A stretch of 64,000 nucleotides of DNA from CAYUQT01 sp964596165. Its GTDB lineage: Bacteria > Planctomycetota > Phycisphaerae > UBA1845 > JAFGLZ01. Below are positions 9,055-16,416 of this stretch, piece after piece. Numbering within the stretch: position 1 is the first letter of the stretch; every line of letters starts with the position of its first letter. The notes beneath the pieces are model-generated. The model worked only from the letters and a program-made list of their open reading frames with translations, made no database searches and was not told the origin of the DNA. A program made the position numbers and the translations under genes. The stretch covers positions 23,017-87,016 of the forward strand of contig CAZQTW010000019.1 in the NCBI GenBank assembly GCA_964596165.1, given 5' to 3'.

Positions 9055-10689
9055 GTGCTGCTTCGTGGTGGGATCGTTGTCGCGCTTGTGGCCGTTATCC
9101 TCGGCGTGCCGTATCTCCTGCGCCCGCCGCAGGCGCAGCTCGGTCCCGACGCCTTGACGCTGACCGCCCTGTCTCCGCACAACGAGGCGATCCTCTTTGA
9201 GTTCGAGAACGCCTTCAGCCGGTGGCATCACGAACACTATGGACGGCCGGTGCGGATTGACTGGCGGATGATGGGCGGGACGAGCATCATCACGCGGTAT
9301 CTGGCGGCCGAATACGTCGCCTCGTTCCGCGCCTATTGGACGCAACAGTTGAGAAAGCCATGGACCCCCGAGATCGAGTCGGGCTTCGCCAATCCGCGGA
9401 TCGACCCGACCCGACCCGACCCCCATACGCCGCGCGACGTCGTCGAGGCTCGAAAAGCCTTCCTCGAATCGAACGTCGGCGTCGGCGTGGATTTGTTCTT
9501 CGGCGGCGGCTGGTTCGATCACGACAAGCAGGCGCGAGCGGGTAACCTCGTTCCCTGCGGGCTGGTGAACGAGCATCCCGAACTCCTTGCTTCCAAGATC
9601 ATGCCGCGAATCATCAGCGGCGAAATCCTTTACGACGATCGGGACCGCTTCTACGGCACGTGCCTATCCAGCTTCGGCATCTGCTACAACCACGACGTGC
9701 TCAACCGCCTCGGCATCGACAAGCCCCCGGCTCAGTGGGCCGACTTGGCCGACCCACGCCTCTTTGGCGAGGTGGGCCTGGCCGACCCGTCCAAGAGCGG
9801 TTCGTCCTGCAAGGCCTTCGAGATGCTCATCCAGCAACAAATCGCCCTCGAAATCCGCGCACGATGCGAACGAGCGAAGGTGAAGCAACTCGACAGGGCG
9901 GCCGAATGTGCCGCGGTGGGTGACGGTTTCTGGCGCGGGATGCGTCTGATCCAGCGGATCGGCGCCAACTCCCGTTACTTCACCAATATTGCTCCCAAGG
10001 TTCCCGTGGATGTGGTCCAGGGAAACACCGCCGCCGGCATGTGTATCGATTTCTTCGGCCGGTTCGAGGCCGGCAGGGTCGCCCGTCCCGACGGCACGAG
10101 CCGCATGGGCTATGTGTCCCCCATCGGCGGCACCGGCATCGGCATGGATCCCATCGGCATGTTGCGCGGTGCGCCCCATCCCGAATTGGCGCGCCGGTTC
10201 ATCTACTTTTGCCTCACGATCGACGGTCAGCGGCTCTGGAACTACCGCGTCGGAGCGCCTGGGGGACCCGTCAAGTATGCCCTCAGACGACCGCCTATTC
10301 GACGGGACATGTACGCACCCGAGCATCTCCGTTGGTCGTCCGATCCCGATGTGAATCCCTATGATCTCGCCTCGGCATTCACCTACGAGCCCAAGTGGAC
10401 CGCCCCGCTCTTTGATTTCATCCGGCTGATGACGCGTACCATGTGTATCGACACGCATCGGGAGCTGGCGGCCGCATGGTCGGCGATTCTGGCGGCCGGT
10501 GGGCCCGACGCCTGCGCCGGCGCCGTCGAGCGAATGCAACGCATGCCGCTGAGCTACGAGGCGGCCCTGAAGGTCGACCTTCGGGACAAGCTGCGGGCGG
10601 TTGAGCTGACCCGCGAATGGGCCCTGTTCTTCCGGGACAACTATACCGTCGCCCGAAGGCTCGCCGAACAGGGGGGGGCAGGGCGATGA
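9055..10689 (+). CDS. Membrane-anchored extracellular solute-binding protein of ABC importer
   Basis: This is a family-1-like binding protein of about 544 residues. The GTG at 9055 is chosen because it puts a hydrophobic segment (GGIVVALVAVILGVPYLL) at the very N-terminus as an uncleaved anchor or signal; upstream in-frame codons overlap the GH29 fragment. The body has the two-lobe binding-protein pattern: FEFENAFSRW near 45, a VDLFFGGGWFDH block, and YGTCLSSFGICYNHDVLNRLG in the hinge/lobe region. It is longer than typical iron-binding proteins (~340). Its stop overlaps the permease start (ATGA at 10686-10689), so the two are translationally coupled. It should capture substrate outside the membrane and deliver it to the permease. 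Confidence 0.82.
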   Translation: MLLRGGIVVALVAVILGVPYLLRPPQAQLGPDALTLTALSPHNEAILFEFENAFSRWHHEHYGRPVRIDWRMMGGTSIITRYLAAEYVASFRAYWTQQLRKPWTPEIESGFANPRIDPTRPDPHTPRDVVEARKAFLESNVGVGVDLFFGGGWFDHDKQARAGNLVPCGLVNEHPELLASKIMPRIISGEILYDDRDRFYGTCLSSFGICYNHDVLNRLGIDKPPAQWADLADPRLFGEVGLADPSKSGSSCKAFEMLIQQQIALEIRARCERAKVKQLDRAAECAAVGDGFWRGMRLIQRIGANSRYFTNIAPKVPVDVVQGNTAAGMCIDFFGRFEAGRVARPDGTSRMGYVSPIGGTGIGMDPIGMLRGAPHPELARRFIYFCLTIDGQRLWNYRVGAPGGPVKYALRRPPIRRDMYAPEHLRWSSDPDVNPYDLASAFTYEPKWTAPLFDFIRLMTRTMCIDTHRELAAAWSAILAAGGPDACAGAVERMQRMPLSYEAALKVDLRDKLRAVELTREWALFFRDNYTVARRLAEQGGAGR

Positions 10690-12380
10690 TACGACGGCAC
10701 ACCGCGATCTTCATCTCGTTGCTCGTGGGGTTGTTCTTCGCTCTGTTCTTCGTCTGGCCTCTCTATCAGACCGTCCGAGGTGGCTTCGTCTATGAGGGCC
10801 GACTGACCGGCCGCTTCATTCAGGAGGTCTTCCGAAACCCTCTCTACCTGCAAGGCATGGCGAACTCGTTCGAGATCGCGGTGGCAACCACGATCCTGGC
10901 GGCGCTGGTGGCAGTGCCACTAGCCGTCCTCAGCGATCGGTTCGATTTTGTGGGCAAGGGCCTCCTCGGTGGACTGCTCCTGATCCCGATGATTCTGCCG
11001 CCGTTCGTCGGGGCCATCGGCTTTCGGCAGATCCTGGGCCAGTACGGCGCGCTAAACTCGGCCCTGCACGCCCTAGGCGTCCTTGGTGCCGATCAGACGA
11101 TCGACTGGATCGGCAAGGGCCGCTTCTGGGGTATCGTCTTGCTCGAGGCACTTCACCTCTATCCCATCATGTACCTCAATGCGACGGCGGCGTTGGCCAA
11201 CGTCGATCCGACCATGCTCGAGGCGGCCGAGAACCTCGGTTGCGTCGGCTGGCGGCGGTTCCGGCGGATTTCACTGCCGCTGATCATGCCCGGCTTGTTC
11301 GCCGGCGGGACGATCGTGTTTGTCTGGAGCTTTACGGAGCTGGGCACACCCCTGATGTTCGACTACATGCGGGTGACTCCGGTGCAGGTGTTCGAGGGCA
11401 TCGAGGAAATCGGCGACAATCCGTTCCCGTATGCCCTGACGGTTGTCATGCTGGGCGCGACGGCCCTGCTGTACCTGCTCGGCAAGGTTGCCTTCGGCCG
11501 GCACACCTACGCGATGATGGCCAAGGCAACCGCAGCGCGACCGACGCGGCGGCTTCAAGGGCTCCGGACAGTGCCGGTCATCCTGCCGTTCCTTGCCGTA
11601 ATCGCCCTGGCGATTGTCCCGCACGTCGGTGTTGTGCTGAACTCGTTCAGCGGGGGGTGGTACCAGACCGTCCTGCCGCACACGCTCACGCTCGATCACT
11701 ACCGTGAGGCCCTTACCCACAAGCTGACGATCACGAGTATCGGAAACAGCATCAAGTACGCTTCGTTGGCCATGGTGATCGACCTCGTCTTGGGTATCGC
11801 CATCGCCTACGTGGTGGTCCGCAGCGACATGCCCGGCCGCGGCCTGCTCGACGCAACGGCGATGTTGCCGCTCGCCGTCCCGGGCATCGTGCTGGCTTTC
11901 GGATATCTGGCCATGACCCGTCAGGGCGAAGTCTTCGCCTTCCTGGACCCGCGCGAAGACCCCACGGTGCTGCTGGTGATTGCCTATGCCGTTCGGCGCC
12001 TTCCGTATGTGGTTCGGTCGACCGCGGCAGGCCTGCAGCAGACCTCGGTTGCGTTGGAGGAGGCTGCCTTGAACCTCGGTTCGCCGCCGCTGCAAACCGT
12101 CCGAAGGATCACGCTGCCGTTGATCGCCGCAAACCTGTTGGCCGGGGGACTCCTGGCGTTCAGTTTCGCCATGCTCGAGGTCTCCGATTCGCTCATGCTC
12201 GCTCAACGCGGCATGTACTACCCGATTACCAAGGCTATCTACGAACTATTCGGCCTTCTAGGCGAGGGTCGATACCTTGCCAGCGCACTCGGCGTATGGG
12301 CGATGGCGCTATTGGCGGTCACGATCGCGGCGATTTCACTGCTGCTTGGGCGGCGCTTGGGCGCGCTCTTCAGGGTTTAG
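10686..12380 (+). CDS. ABC transporter permease, fused double domain (FbpB-like)
   Basis: This 564-residue membrane protein consists of two fused permease domains, each with about six helices. The two EAA loops that dock on the ATPase are visible: EAAENLGCVGWRRFRRISLP in the first half and EEAALNLGSPPLQTVRRITLP in the second. This two-in-one architecture is typical of Fe(III) (FbpB) and related importers. The ATG at 10686 overlaps the binding-protein stop. With the ATPase at 7718 it makes a complete importer, assuming the GH29 remnant does not block transcription. Confidence 0.9.
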   Translation: MIRRHTAIFISLLVGLFFALFFVWPLYQTVRGGFVYEGRLTGRFIQEVFRNPLYLQGMANSFEIAVATTILAALVAVPLAVLSDRFDFVGKGLLGGLLLIPMILPPFVGAIGFRQILGQYGALNSALHALGVLGADQTIDWIGKGRFWGIVLLEALHLYPIMYLNATAALANVDPTMLEAAENLGCVGWRRFRRISLPLIMPGLFAGGTIVFVWSFTELGTPLMFDYMRVTPVQVFEGIEEIGDNPFPYALTVVMLGATALLYLLGKVAFGRHTYAMMAKATAARPTRRLQGLRTVPVILPFLAVIALAIVPHVGVVLNSFSGGWYQTVLPHTLTLDHYREALTHKLTITSIGNSIKYASLAMVIDLVLGIAIAYVVVRSDMPGRGLLDATAMLPLAVPGIVLAFGYLAMTRQGEVFAFLDPREDPTVLLVIAYAVRRLPYVVRSTAAGLQQTSVALEEAALNLGSPPLQTVRRITLPLIAANLLAGGLLAFSFAMLEVSDSLMLAQRGMYYPITKAIYELFGLLGEGRYLASALGVWAMALLAVTIAAISLLLGRRLGALFRV

Positions 12381-12605
12381 GGACTCGGGTCCGGCCGAAC
12401 GCCGGGCGGTTCGTTTCCTGCTCGGCACGGATCGCCGGACCGTCCCGTAAGAGTCTGGTGTCTTCTTGTGATGGGGGCCTTTCCTGTGCCAGATCGGCCA
12501 TCCTTCTTCCGATGGGGCACCGGGCGAGGCGGCGGCCAGTCTATCCCGATCCGTGTCGTCAATCCTCGTAGGGGGAAATGTCTCTGCCCGGGGTGAATTA
12601 TGTGC
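12381..12605. other. Non-coding stretch after permease gene
   Basis: This is the bulk of a 308-base gap between the permease and the next gene. I see no conserved reading frame or clear T-rich terminator. Its downstream end runs into the promoter annotated at 12606-12636. Confidence 0.5.
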
Positions 12606-12636
12606 TTGACATCGTTTCGTGAGTCGAACTAATAAT
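12606..12636 (+). promoter_or_regulatory. Candidate sigma-70 promoter for STN-like protein
   Basis: A perfect -35 TTGACA is at 12606-12611 and a -10 AATAAT at 12631-12636, with a somewhat long 19-base spacer. It lies 53 bases upstream of the GTG start at 12689, which has AGGAGG at 12675-12680. Confidence 0.5.
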
Positions 12637-12688
12637 CCCTGAGCTTATCGGCCGCGAAGGGACGATATCGCGACAGGAGGCAGACCGC

Positions 12689-13552
12689 GTGGACATGGGT
12701 AGGATCATCTCCATTTGTGCCACCGTCGCACCGTGCCTATTCGCCGGAAAAGGGATCGGGGCGGAAGTGCCCTCCTGGTTCGCTCAACCGGTTGAGGCAT
12801 CCTGGGCTGACGTGACGGCCTCTCAGGCTGTGATCGACCTGGCGAACCAGTTGGGCCGGCCGATCTGGATGTCGGACGCAGCCCGACAACATGCGGCCCG
12901 CACGCGAATCCATTTCACGGGTCGCGGACTGAACGGCTATCAGGCATTGAGCGCGTTATGTTGCCTGGCCGATCTTCATTGGATAATCGCGGAGGACCTG
13001 GCCGCAATCACGCCGCTTGCAGCGACTCCCATGGGATGGCGCCTGATCGGCTTCGCCTATCGAGCGAGAATCCGGAAGGAGCATCCCGAATGGGAGCGTG
13101 CAAGAGTGGCCAAGCCCACCGCCGACCTCGATCTAGTGGATGCGACCCCCATGGCGGCGACGGACGTCTTGGGCGAGGCGTTTTCCACCAACATCGGCAT
13201 CCTTGGACATGCCCAGCCCAACCAGAAGTTGGTGAGCCTGCAAAGGCAAGGTATCAACGTGGCTGGGGCGGTCGCCGAACTTGCGAGGCAATTGGACGTG
13301 CGGGTCTTGGAGGCGGCGGGCATCTTCTGGCTGGTATTCCGGGAATCCCTGAAGGAGTCCGAAATCGGATCAAATCCCGCGAGACAACCCATGCGACGTC
13401 CTATGTCACGGGCATGGAAGACGTTACGTTCAGGTTCTGTTGAAGCCGCGGGATGGGCCGACGAGATTGCGGCCATTGAGAAATGGCGGAAGCACGAAGG
13501 TGGGGTCGACGAAAGCAGTAATCAGTCGTTGTCGGCGTCCCAACCACGTTAA
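12689..13552 (+). CDS. Exported protein with two STN-like repeats, function unknown
   Basis: This encodes 287 residues. GTG 12689 is the start because AGGAGG ends 8 bases upstream. The N-terminus (IISICATVAPCLFAGKGIGAEV) is a likely signal peptide. Two segments of similar pattern follow: about 40-105 (SQAVIDLANQLGRPIWMSD, then ALSALCCLADLHWII) and about 153-220 (AATDVLGEAFSTNIGILG, then AVAELARQLDVRVLEAAGIF). Each has the 'few residues, beta, helix, AL-x-x-LL, beta' rhythm of secretin/TonB short N-terminal (STN) domains. No secretin or receptor barrel follows. The Arg-rich C-terminal ~60 residues look disordered. It could be a periplasmic adaptor; nothing nearby fixes its role. Confidence 0.55.
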   Translation: MDMGRIISICATVAPCLFAGKGIGAEVPSWFAQPVEASWADVTASQAVIDLANQLGRPIWMSDAARQHAARTRIHFTGRGLNGYQALSALCCLADLHWIIAEDLAAITPLAATPMGWRLIGFAYRARIRKEHPEWERARVAKPTADLDLVDATPMAATDVLGEAFSTNIGILGHAQPNQKLVSLQRQGINVAGAVAELARQLDVRVLEAAGIFWLVFRESLKESEIGSNPARQPMRRPMSRAWKTLRSGSVEAAGWADEIAAIEKWRKHEGGVDESSNQSLSASQPR

Positions 13553-13614
13553 CCTTCGTCATTTGTTACGTTTACGGTTGATTGTGTGTGTGGCAGGCGA
13601 AGCGCAAATTCCGC

Positions 13615-13642
13615 TTGACCGCCACCTTGTAGGCATTACACT
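13615..13642 (+). promoter_or_regulatory. Candidate sigma-70 promoter for the acidic protein gene
   Basis: The -35 is TTGACC (13615-13620), the spacer is 16 bases and the -10 is TACACT (13637-13642). Transcription would start near 13649. This places the in-frame ATG at 13647 too close to be the start and supports the start at 13683/13686. Confidence 0.5.
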
Positions 13643-13682
13643 TTACATGACGATTAATCGGTACGCGTTGGAGGACCCTGGT

Positions 13683-14087
13683 GTGATGGTGATCAAGACA
13701 GAGTGCTCGAAGACGGAACTCGGTAATTCCACGGGCGTTGCGGAACTCGTGCCCGCGACAGCGGCACCACGCACGATGGAAGCGAAAGGCCTTGGGTCGT
13801 TGCTCGGAAGCCCCGGCATTACCGTCCTTGCGGAGTCCGATGACGCCGAGGCGGCAATTGCGGTTATCGCGCATGGTGAGTTGTACGACGAAGCGATTGA
13901 AATCCTCAATGCGCGTCGACGGGCGGATGACGACGAAGAAGAGGAGTTCGAGGAGGAGTTTGAAGACGAGGGGGAAGAGGGCGACGAAGACGACGACATG
14001 GATGACTATGAGGACGAAGACTTCGACGACTACGACGATGAGGACGATGAAGACGTCTTCTATGAGAACGACGACGACGACATGTAG
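13683..14087 (+). CDS. Small protein with extreme Asp/Glu-rich tail, function unknown
   Basis: This protein has about 134 residues. GGAGGA at 13670-13675 sits 7 bases before GTG 13683 and 10 before ATG 13686, and a promoter lies just upstream, so one of these is the start. Residues 1-80 look folded, with a helix-strand pattern and a segment GITVLAESDDAEAAIAVIA, then GELYDEAIEILNARR. From about residue 82 the rest is almost wholly Asp/Glu with a few Tyr and Phe. No database family is obvious to me. The gene directly precedes one encoding a strongly basic Arg-rich protein (65 bases between them), so a charge-paired complex is an attractive but untested idea. Confidence 0.65.
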   Translation: MMVIKTECSKTELGNSTGVAELVPATAAPRTMEAKGLGSLLGSPGITVLAESDDAEAAIAVIAHGELYDEAIEILNARRRADDDEEEEFEEEFEDEGEEGDEDDDMDDYEDEDFDDYDDEDDEDVFYENDDDDM

Positions 14088-14152
14088 TGCCGCTCGCAGA
14101 CGCGTGCCTTTCGTCGAAGGGTGAGGTGTCCCTGAGTTCCAAGAGGAGCGGA

Positions 14153-14518
14153 ATGGCTGACGAGTATACCGGGCCCGAGCGTCGTGGTGTGGATGATCGT
14201 CGTGCAGGCATCGATCGACGGGCATCGGTTGTGGACCGACGCAGTGGCATGGAGCGGCGGCGAGGACCGGGTCGGCGCCGTAGCGACCAACGTCGAAGTG
14301 CCGAAGAAGGTGAGATGACCGATGAGCAATTCGCGTTCATCATGGCCATCGACGAATACAAACGGGTGAACAACCGCCCATTCCCGTCTTGGACGGAAGT
14401 GTTGGAGGTTATTAAGCATCTGGGTTATCGGAAGGTGGCCCCTGTCGGCGAGCACATAGACAGGCCCGTGGAGCACAGGTTGGAAAACTCGCCACTAGCG
14501 CCGGAAAGCACGTCTTAG
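14153..14518 (+). CDS. Small Arg-rich GPERR/DRR-repeat protein
   Basis: This is a 121-residue protein; ATG 14153 has AAGAGGAG just upstream. Residues 5-50 repeat GPERR, DDRR, IDRR, VDRR, MERR and GRRR, a motif style common at the start of planctomycete and proteobacterial regulatory proteins. Residues 54-95 form a compact conserved-looking domain (MTDEQFAFIMAIDEYKRVNN, then PSWTEVLEVIKHLGYRKV), with the look of a winged-helix or small helical domain. It might bind nucleic acid through the Arg-rich head or the acidic tail of the preceding gene product. It is likely co-transcribed with the genes at 13683 and 14560. Confidence 0.7.
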   Translation: MADEYTGPERRGVDDRRAGIDRRASVVDRRSGMERRRGPGRRRSDQRRSAEEGEMTDEQFAFIMAIDEYKRVNNRPFPSWTEVLEVIKHLGYRKVAPVGEHIDRPVEHRLENSPLAPESTS

Positions 14519-14559
14519 CTCAATCAACAAGGGGCGGGATTCCGGCCGATAGGAAGAGT

Positions 14560-15219
14560 ATGAATACCCAGAACGAAGCCATCTTCTTATTGCGTCTGCT
14601 GATCAATATGGCGCCGGTGGCGGTATACTTCCTCGCCATGGGACTCGTGAACACTCAGAGCAGGCCCCGGCTTGTCAGCGGCCGGAGTGATTTCATCGCC
14701 CTGACGTTGGTCTTCGTTCCCGTTCTCGTTTGGCCCGTTCCGATTCTGATTCAGTACCATCTCACCTGGGTTCTGGCGATCGGTGTCGCCGTGGGTGGAG
14801 TGGTCTTCTGGATGCTTCTGCCGCCGCCCTGGGGGAGTTGGGTTGTATACAACATCAGCGAACGTCGTTGTCGCAGGCTGCTCGAAGACGCCCTGGCTCG
14901 GCTGGGTTACGCCGTGCAACAGGATTCCGCCGGATTGATCGTCGAACGCGCAAACCTTCGCATTAGCCTTTCCGCATTTGGGCTCCTGAACAATGTGACG
15001 CTTTACTTCAGTCCCATGGAGGGAGGCCAAGATTCCAAGCTACTTGAACGCATTCGCCGCGAGTTCAACGCCGGGCTGGACGGCGTTTCATTGCTGCCTT
15101 CCGCCACGGGCGCTTGCCTGGTCATCGTCGGCGTGGGACTGTTGATTGTTCCGCTCTGGATGATGTCGCGGCATATGGATGTCATCGTCCAGATCGTCTC
15201 CCGCCTCCTGTCGGCCTGA
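14560..15219 (+). CDS. Integral membrane protein, function unknown
   Basis: This encodes 219 residues. Three hydrophobic segments sit in the N-terminal half (about 9-28, 48-66 and 70-88), then a soluble domain from PPPWGSWVVYNISERRCRRL to about 180, and a final membrane helix (ATGACLVIVGVGLLIVPLWM). The soluble part has an alternating beta-alpha pattern (GYAVQQDSAGLIVERANLRISL). No known family is apparent to me. It follows the small DRR-repeat gene by 41 bases on the same strand and converges with yidD. Codon use matches the surrounding genes. Confidence 0.65.
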   Translation: MNTQNEAIFLLRLLINMAPVAVYFLAMGLVNTQSRPRLVSGRSDFIALTLVFVPVLVWPVPILIQYHLTWVLAIGVAVGGVVFWMLLPPPWGSWVVYNISERRCRRLLEDALARLGYAVQQDSAGLIVERANLRISLSAFGLLNNVTLYFSPMEGGQDSKLLERIRREFNAGLDGVSLLPSATGACLVIVGVGLLIVPLWMMSRHMDVIVQIVSRLLSA

Positions 15220-15251
15220 TCATTCGATTCACACGTCCCCGACGGCGGTCG

Positions 15252-15614
15252 TCAGGCCGGAGGGTCCGCGCTCCCGGAACGATCGGCGACCGCGGGCGGC
15301 ACGGGGTCGATGCCGCCGTTACTGAGCGGGTTGCAGCGGAGGATTCGCCAGAGGCCCAACCGCGTGCCGCGAATGGGACCGTGGGTCTGAACGGCCTGGA
15401 TGAAATACTGACTGCACGACGGTACGAACTTGCACGTCCCGATGAGCAGCGGCGCGATGCCGACCTGGTAGGCGCGGACGCAGGCAATGAGTCCGGCCGA
15501 CACCGTTTTCGAGACTCCGCGGAGGAGTCGGGTGAAGACGTTGCGTCGTTGACAGGTTTCGTTGAACACGGCGATACCCTCGTCCACAGTAGCTGATCGG
15601 CGGGCAATTGTCAC
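15252..15614 (-). CDS. yidD: Membrane protein insertion efficiency factor YidD
   Basis: This is a small amphipathic protein that assists YidC-dependent insertion of inner-membrane proteins. The family core is complete: YQVGIAPLLIGTCKFVPSCS, then QYFIQAVQTHG, and WRILRCNPLSNGGIDPVP, with the conserved Cys residues and the CNP motif. The 120-codon frame starts at GTG 15614; relatives usually start near the LLRGVSKTVSAGL segment, so the true start may be 20-30 codons further in. It is not beside rpmH, rnpA or yidC as in many genomes. It converges with the membrane-protein gene at 14560. Confidence 0.9.
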   Translation of the reverse strand: MTIARRSATVDEGIAVFNETCQRRNVFTRLLRGVSKTVSAGLIACVRAYQVGIAPLLIGTCKFVPSCSQYFIQAVQTHGPIRGTRLGLWRILRCNPLSNGGIDPVPPAVADRSGSADPPA

Positions 15615-15797
15615 CCAGGGGCCGTTTCACCGGTTCCTCTCGATTGGGGTGGGGAGCGGTGAGCGGGAGAAGGATACTCCGCGGGTGTCTTGGCCATTGC
15701 TGCTTGGGCGGTTATGATCCCATTCTTTGGGATGCGCCGGACGTGAGGCCGTTGTCGTCTTGCCGCGTCGACGCGTCGGTCGCAAAGGACCACAGTC

Positions 15798-16292
15798 ATG
15801 AGCGAAAACAACGATACGCCCTTGCCCGCTAGTAAGATCCTCATCGCGGACGACAACTTGCAGAACCTGGAGTTGTTGGAGGCGTACATGGAGGAACTGG
15901 CGGGCGTGCAGACGCTTCGCGCCACGGACGGCATCGCCGCGCTTGAAACCATACGCCGCGAGCGGCCGGACCTCGTTTTGCTCGATGTCATGATGCCCAA
16001 GATGTCCGGGTTCGAGGTGTGCAAGCGGATCAAGGCCGATCCGGCCACCGCGGACATTCCCATTGTGATGATCACCGCGCTGAACGAACCGATGGACATC
16101 GAACGTGGGCTGGACAGCGGTACGGACGACTACCTCACCAAGCCGGTCGGTCGCCAAGACTTGCTCGATCGGGTCAGGAGCTTGCTCCGAGTGAAGCATC
16201 TGAAAGGCAAGCTGGACCGAAGCCTGGCGTACATGGACGAACTTGAGAACGATATGAGCGAAGGGTTGGGTCCCGGCGAACGGGAGCCCTGA
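15798..16292 (+). CDS. Single-domain response regulator (CheY/DivK type)
   Basis: This 164-residue protein has one receiver domain. The acidic pocket is ADDN (about 17-20), the phosphoacceptor Asp is in LVLLDVMMPKMSGFEV (about 58), the switch Ser/Thr position is in VMITAL, and the Lys is in YLTKPVG. After the receiver there are about 45 residues, partly coiled (LLRVKHLKGKLDRSLAYMDE), and no DNA-binding domain. It should relay phosphorylation by protein contact. No histidine kinase is nearby, so it is an orphan regulator. Confidence 0.88.
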   Translation: MSENNDTPLPASKILIADDNLQNLELLEAYMEELAGVQTLRATDGIAALETIRRERPDLVLLDVMMPKMSGFEVCKRIKADPATADIPIVMITALNEPMDIERGLDSGTDDYLTKPVGRQDLLDRVRSLLRVKHLKGKLDRSLAYMDELENDMSEGLGPGEREP

Positions 16293-16416
16293 TGCCTTCC
16301 GCGAACGATTCGCCGGACCGAGGCGGTCGGTGTGCCGCGGCGGACAACACCTCATTCATCATGGTTGGCCTTCGGGAATACTCGTGGGGTTCCGATTGCG
16401 CATAGGAGGTCGTTTC

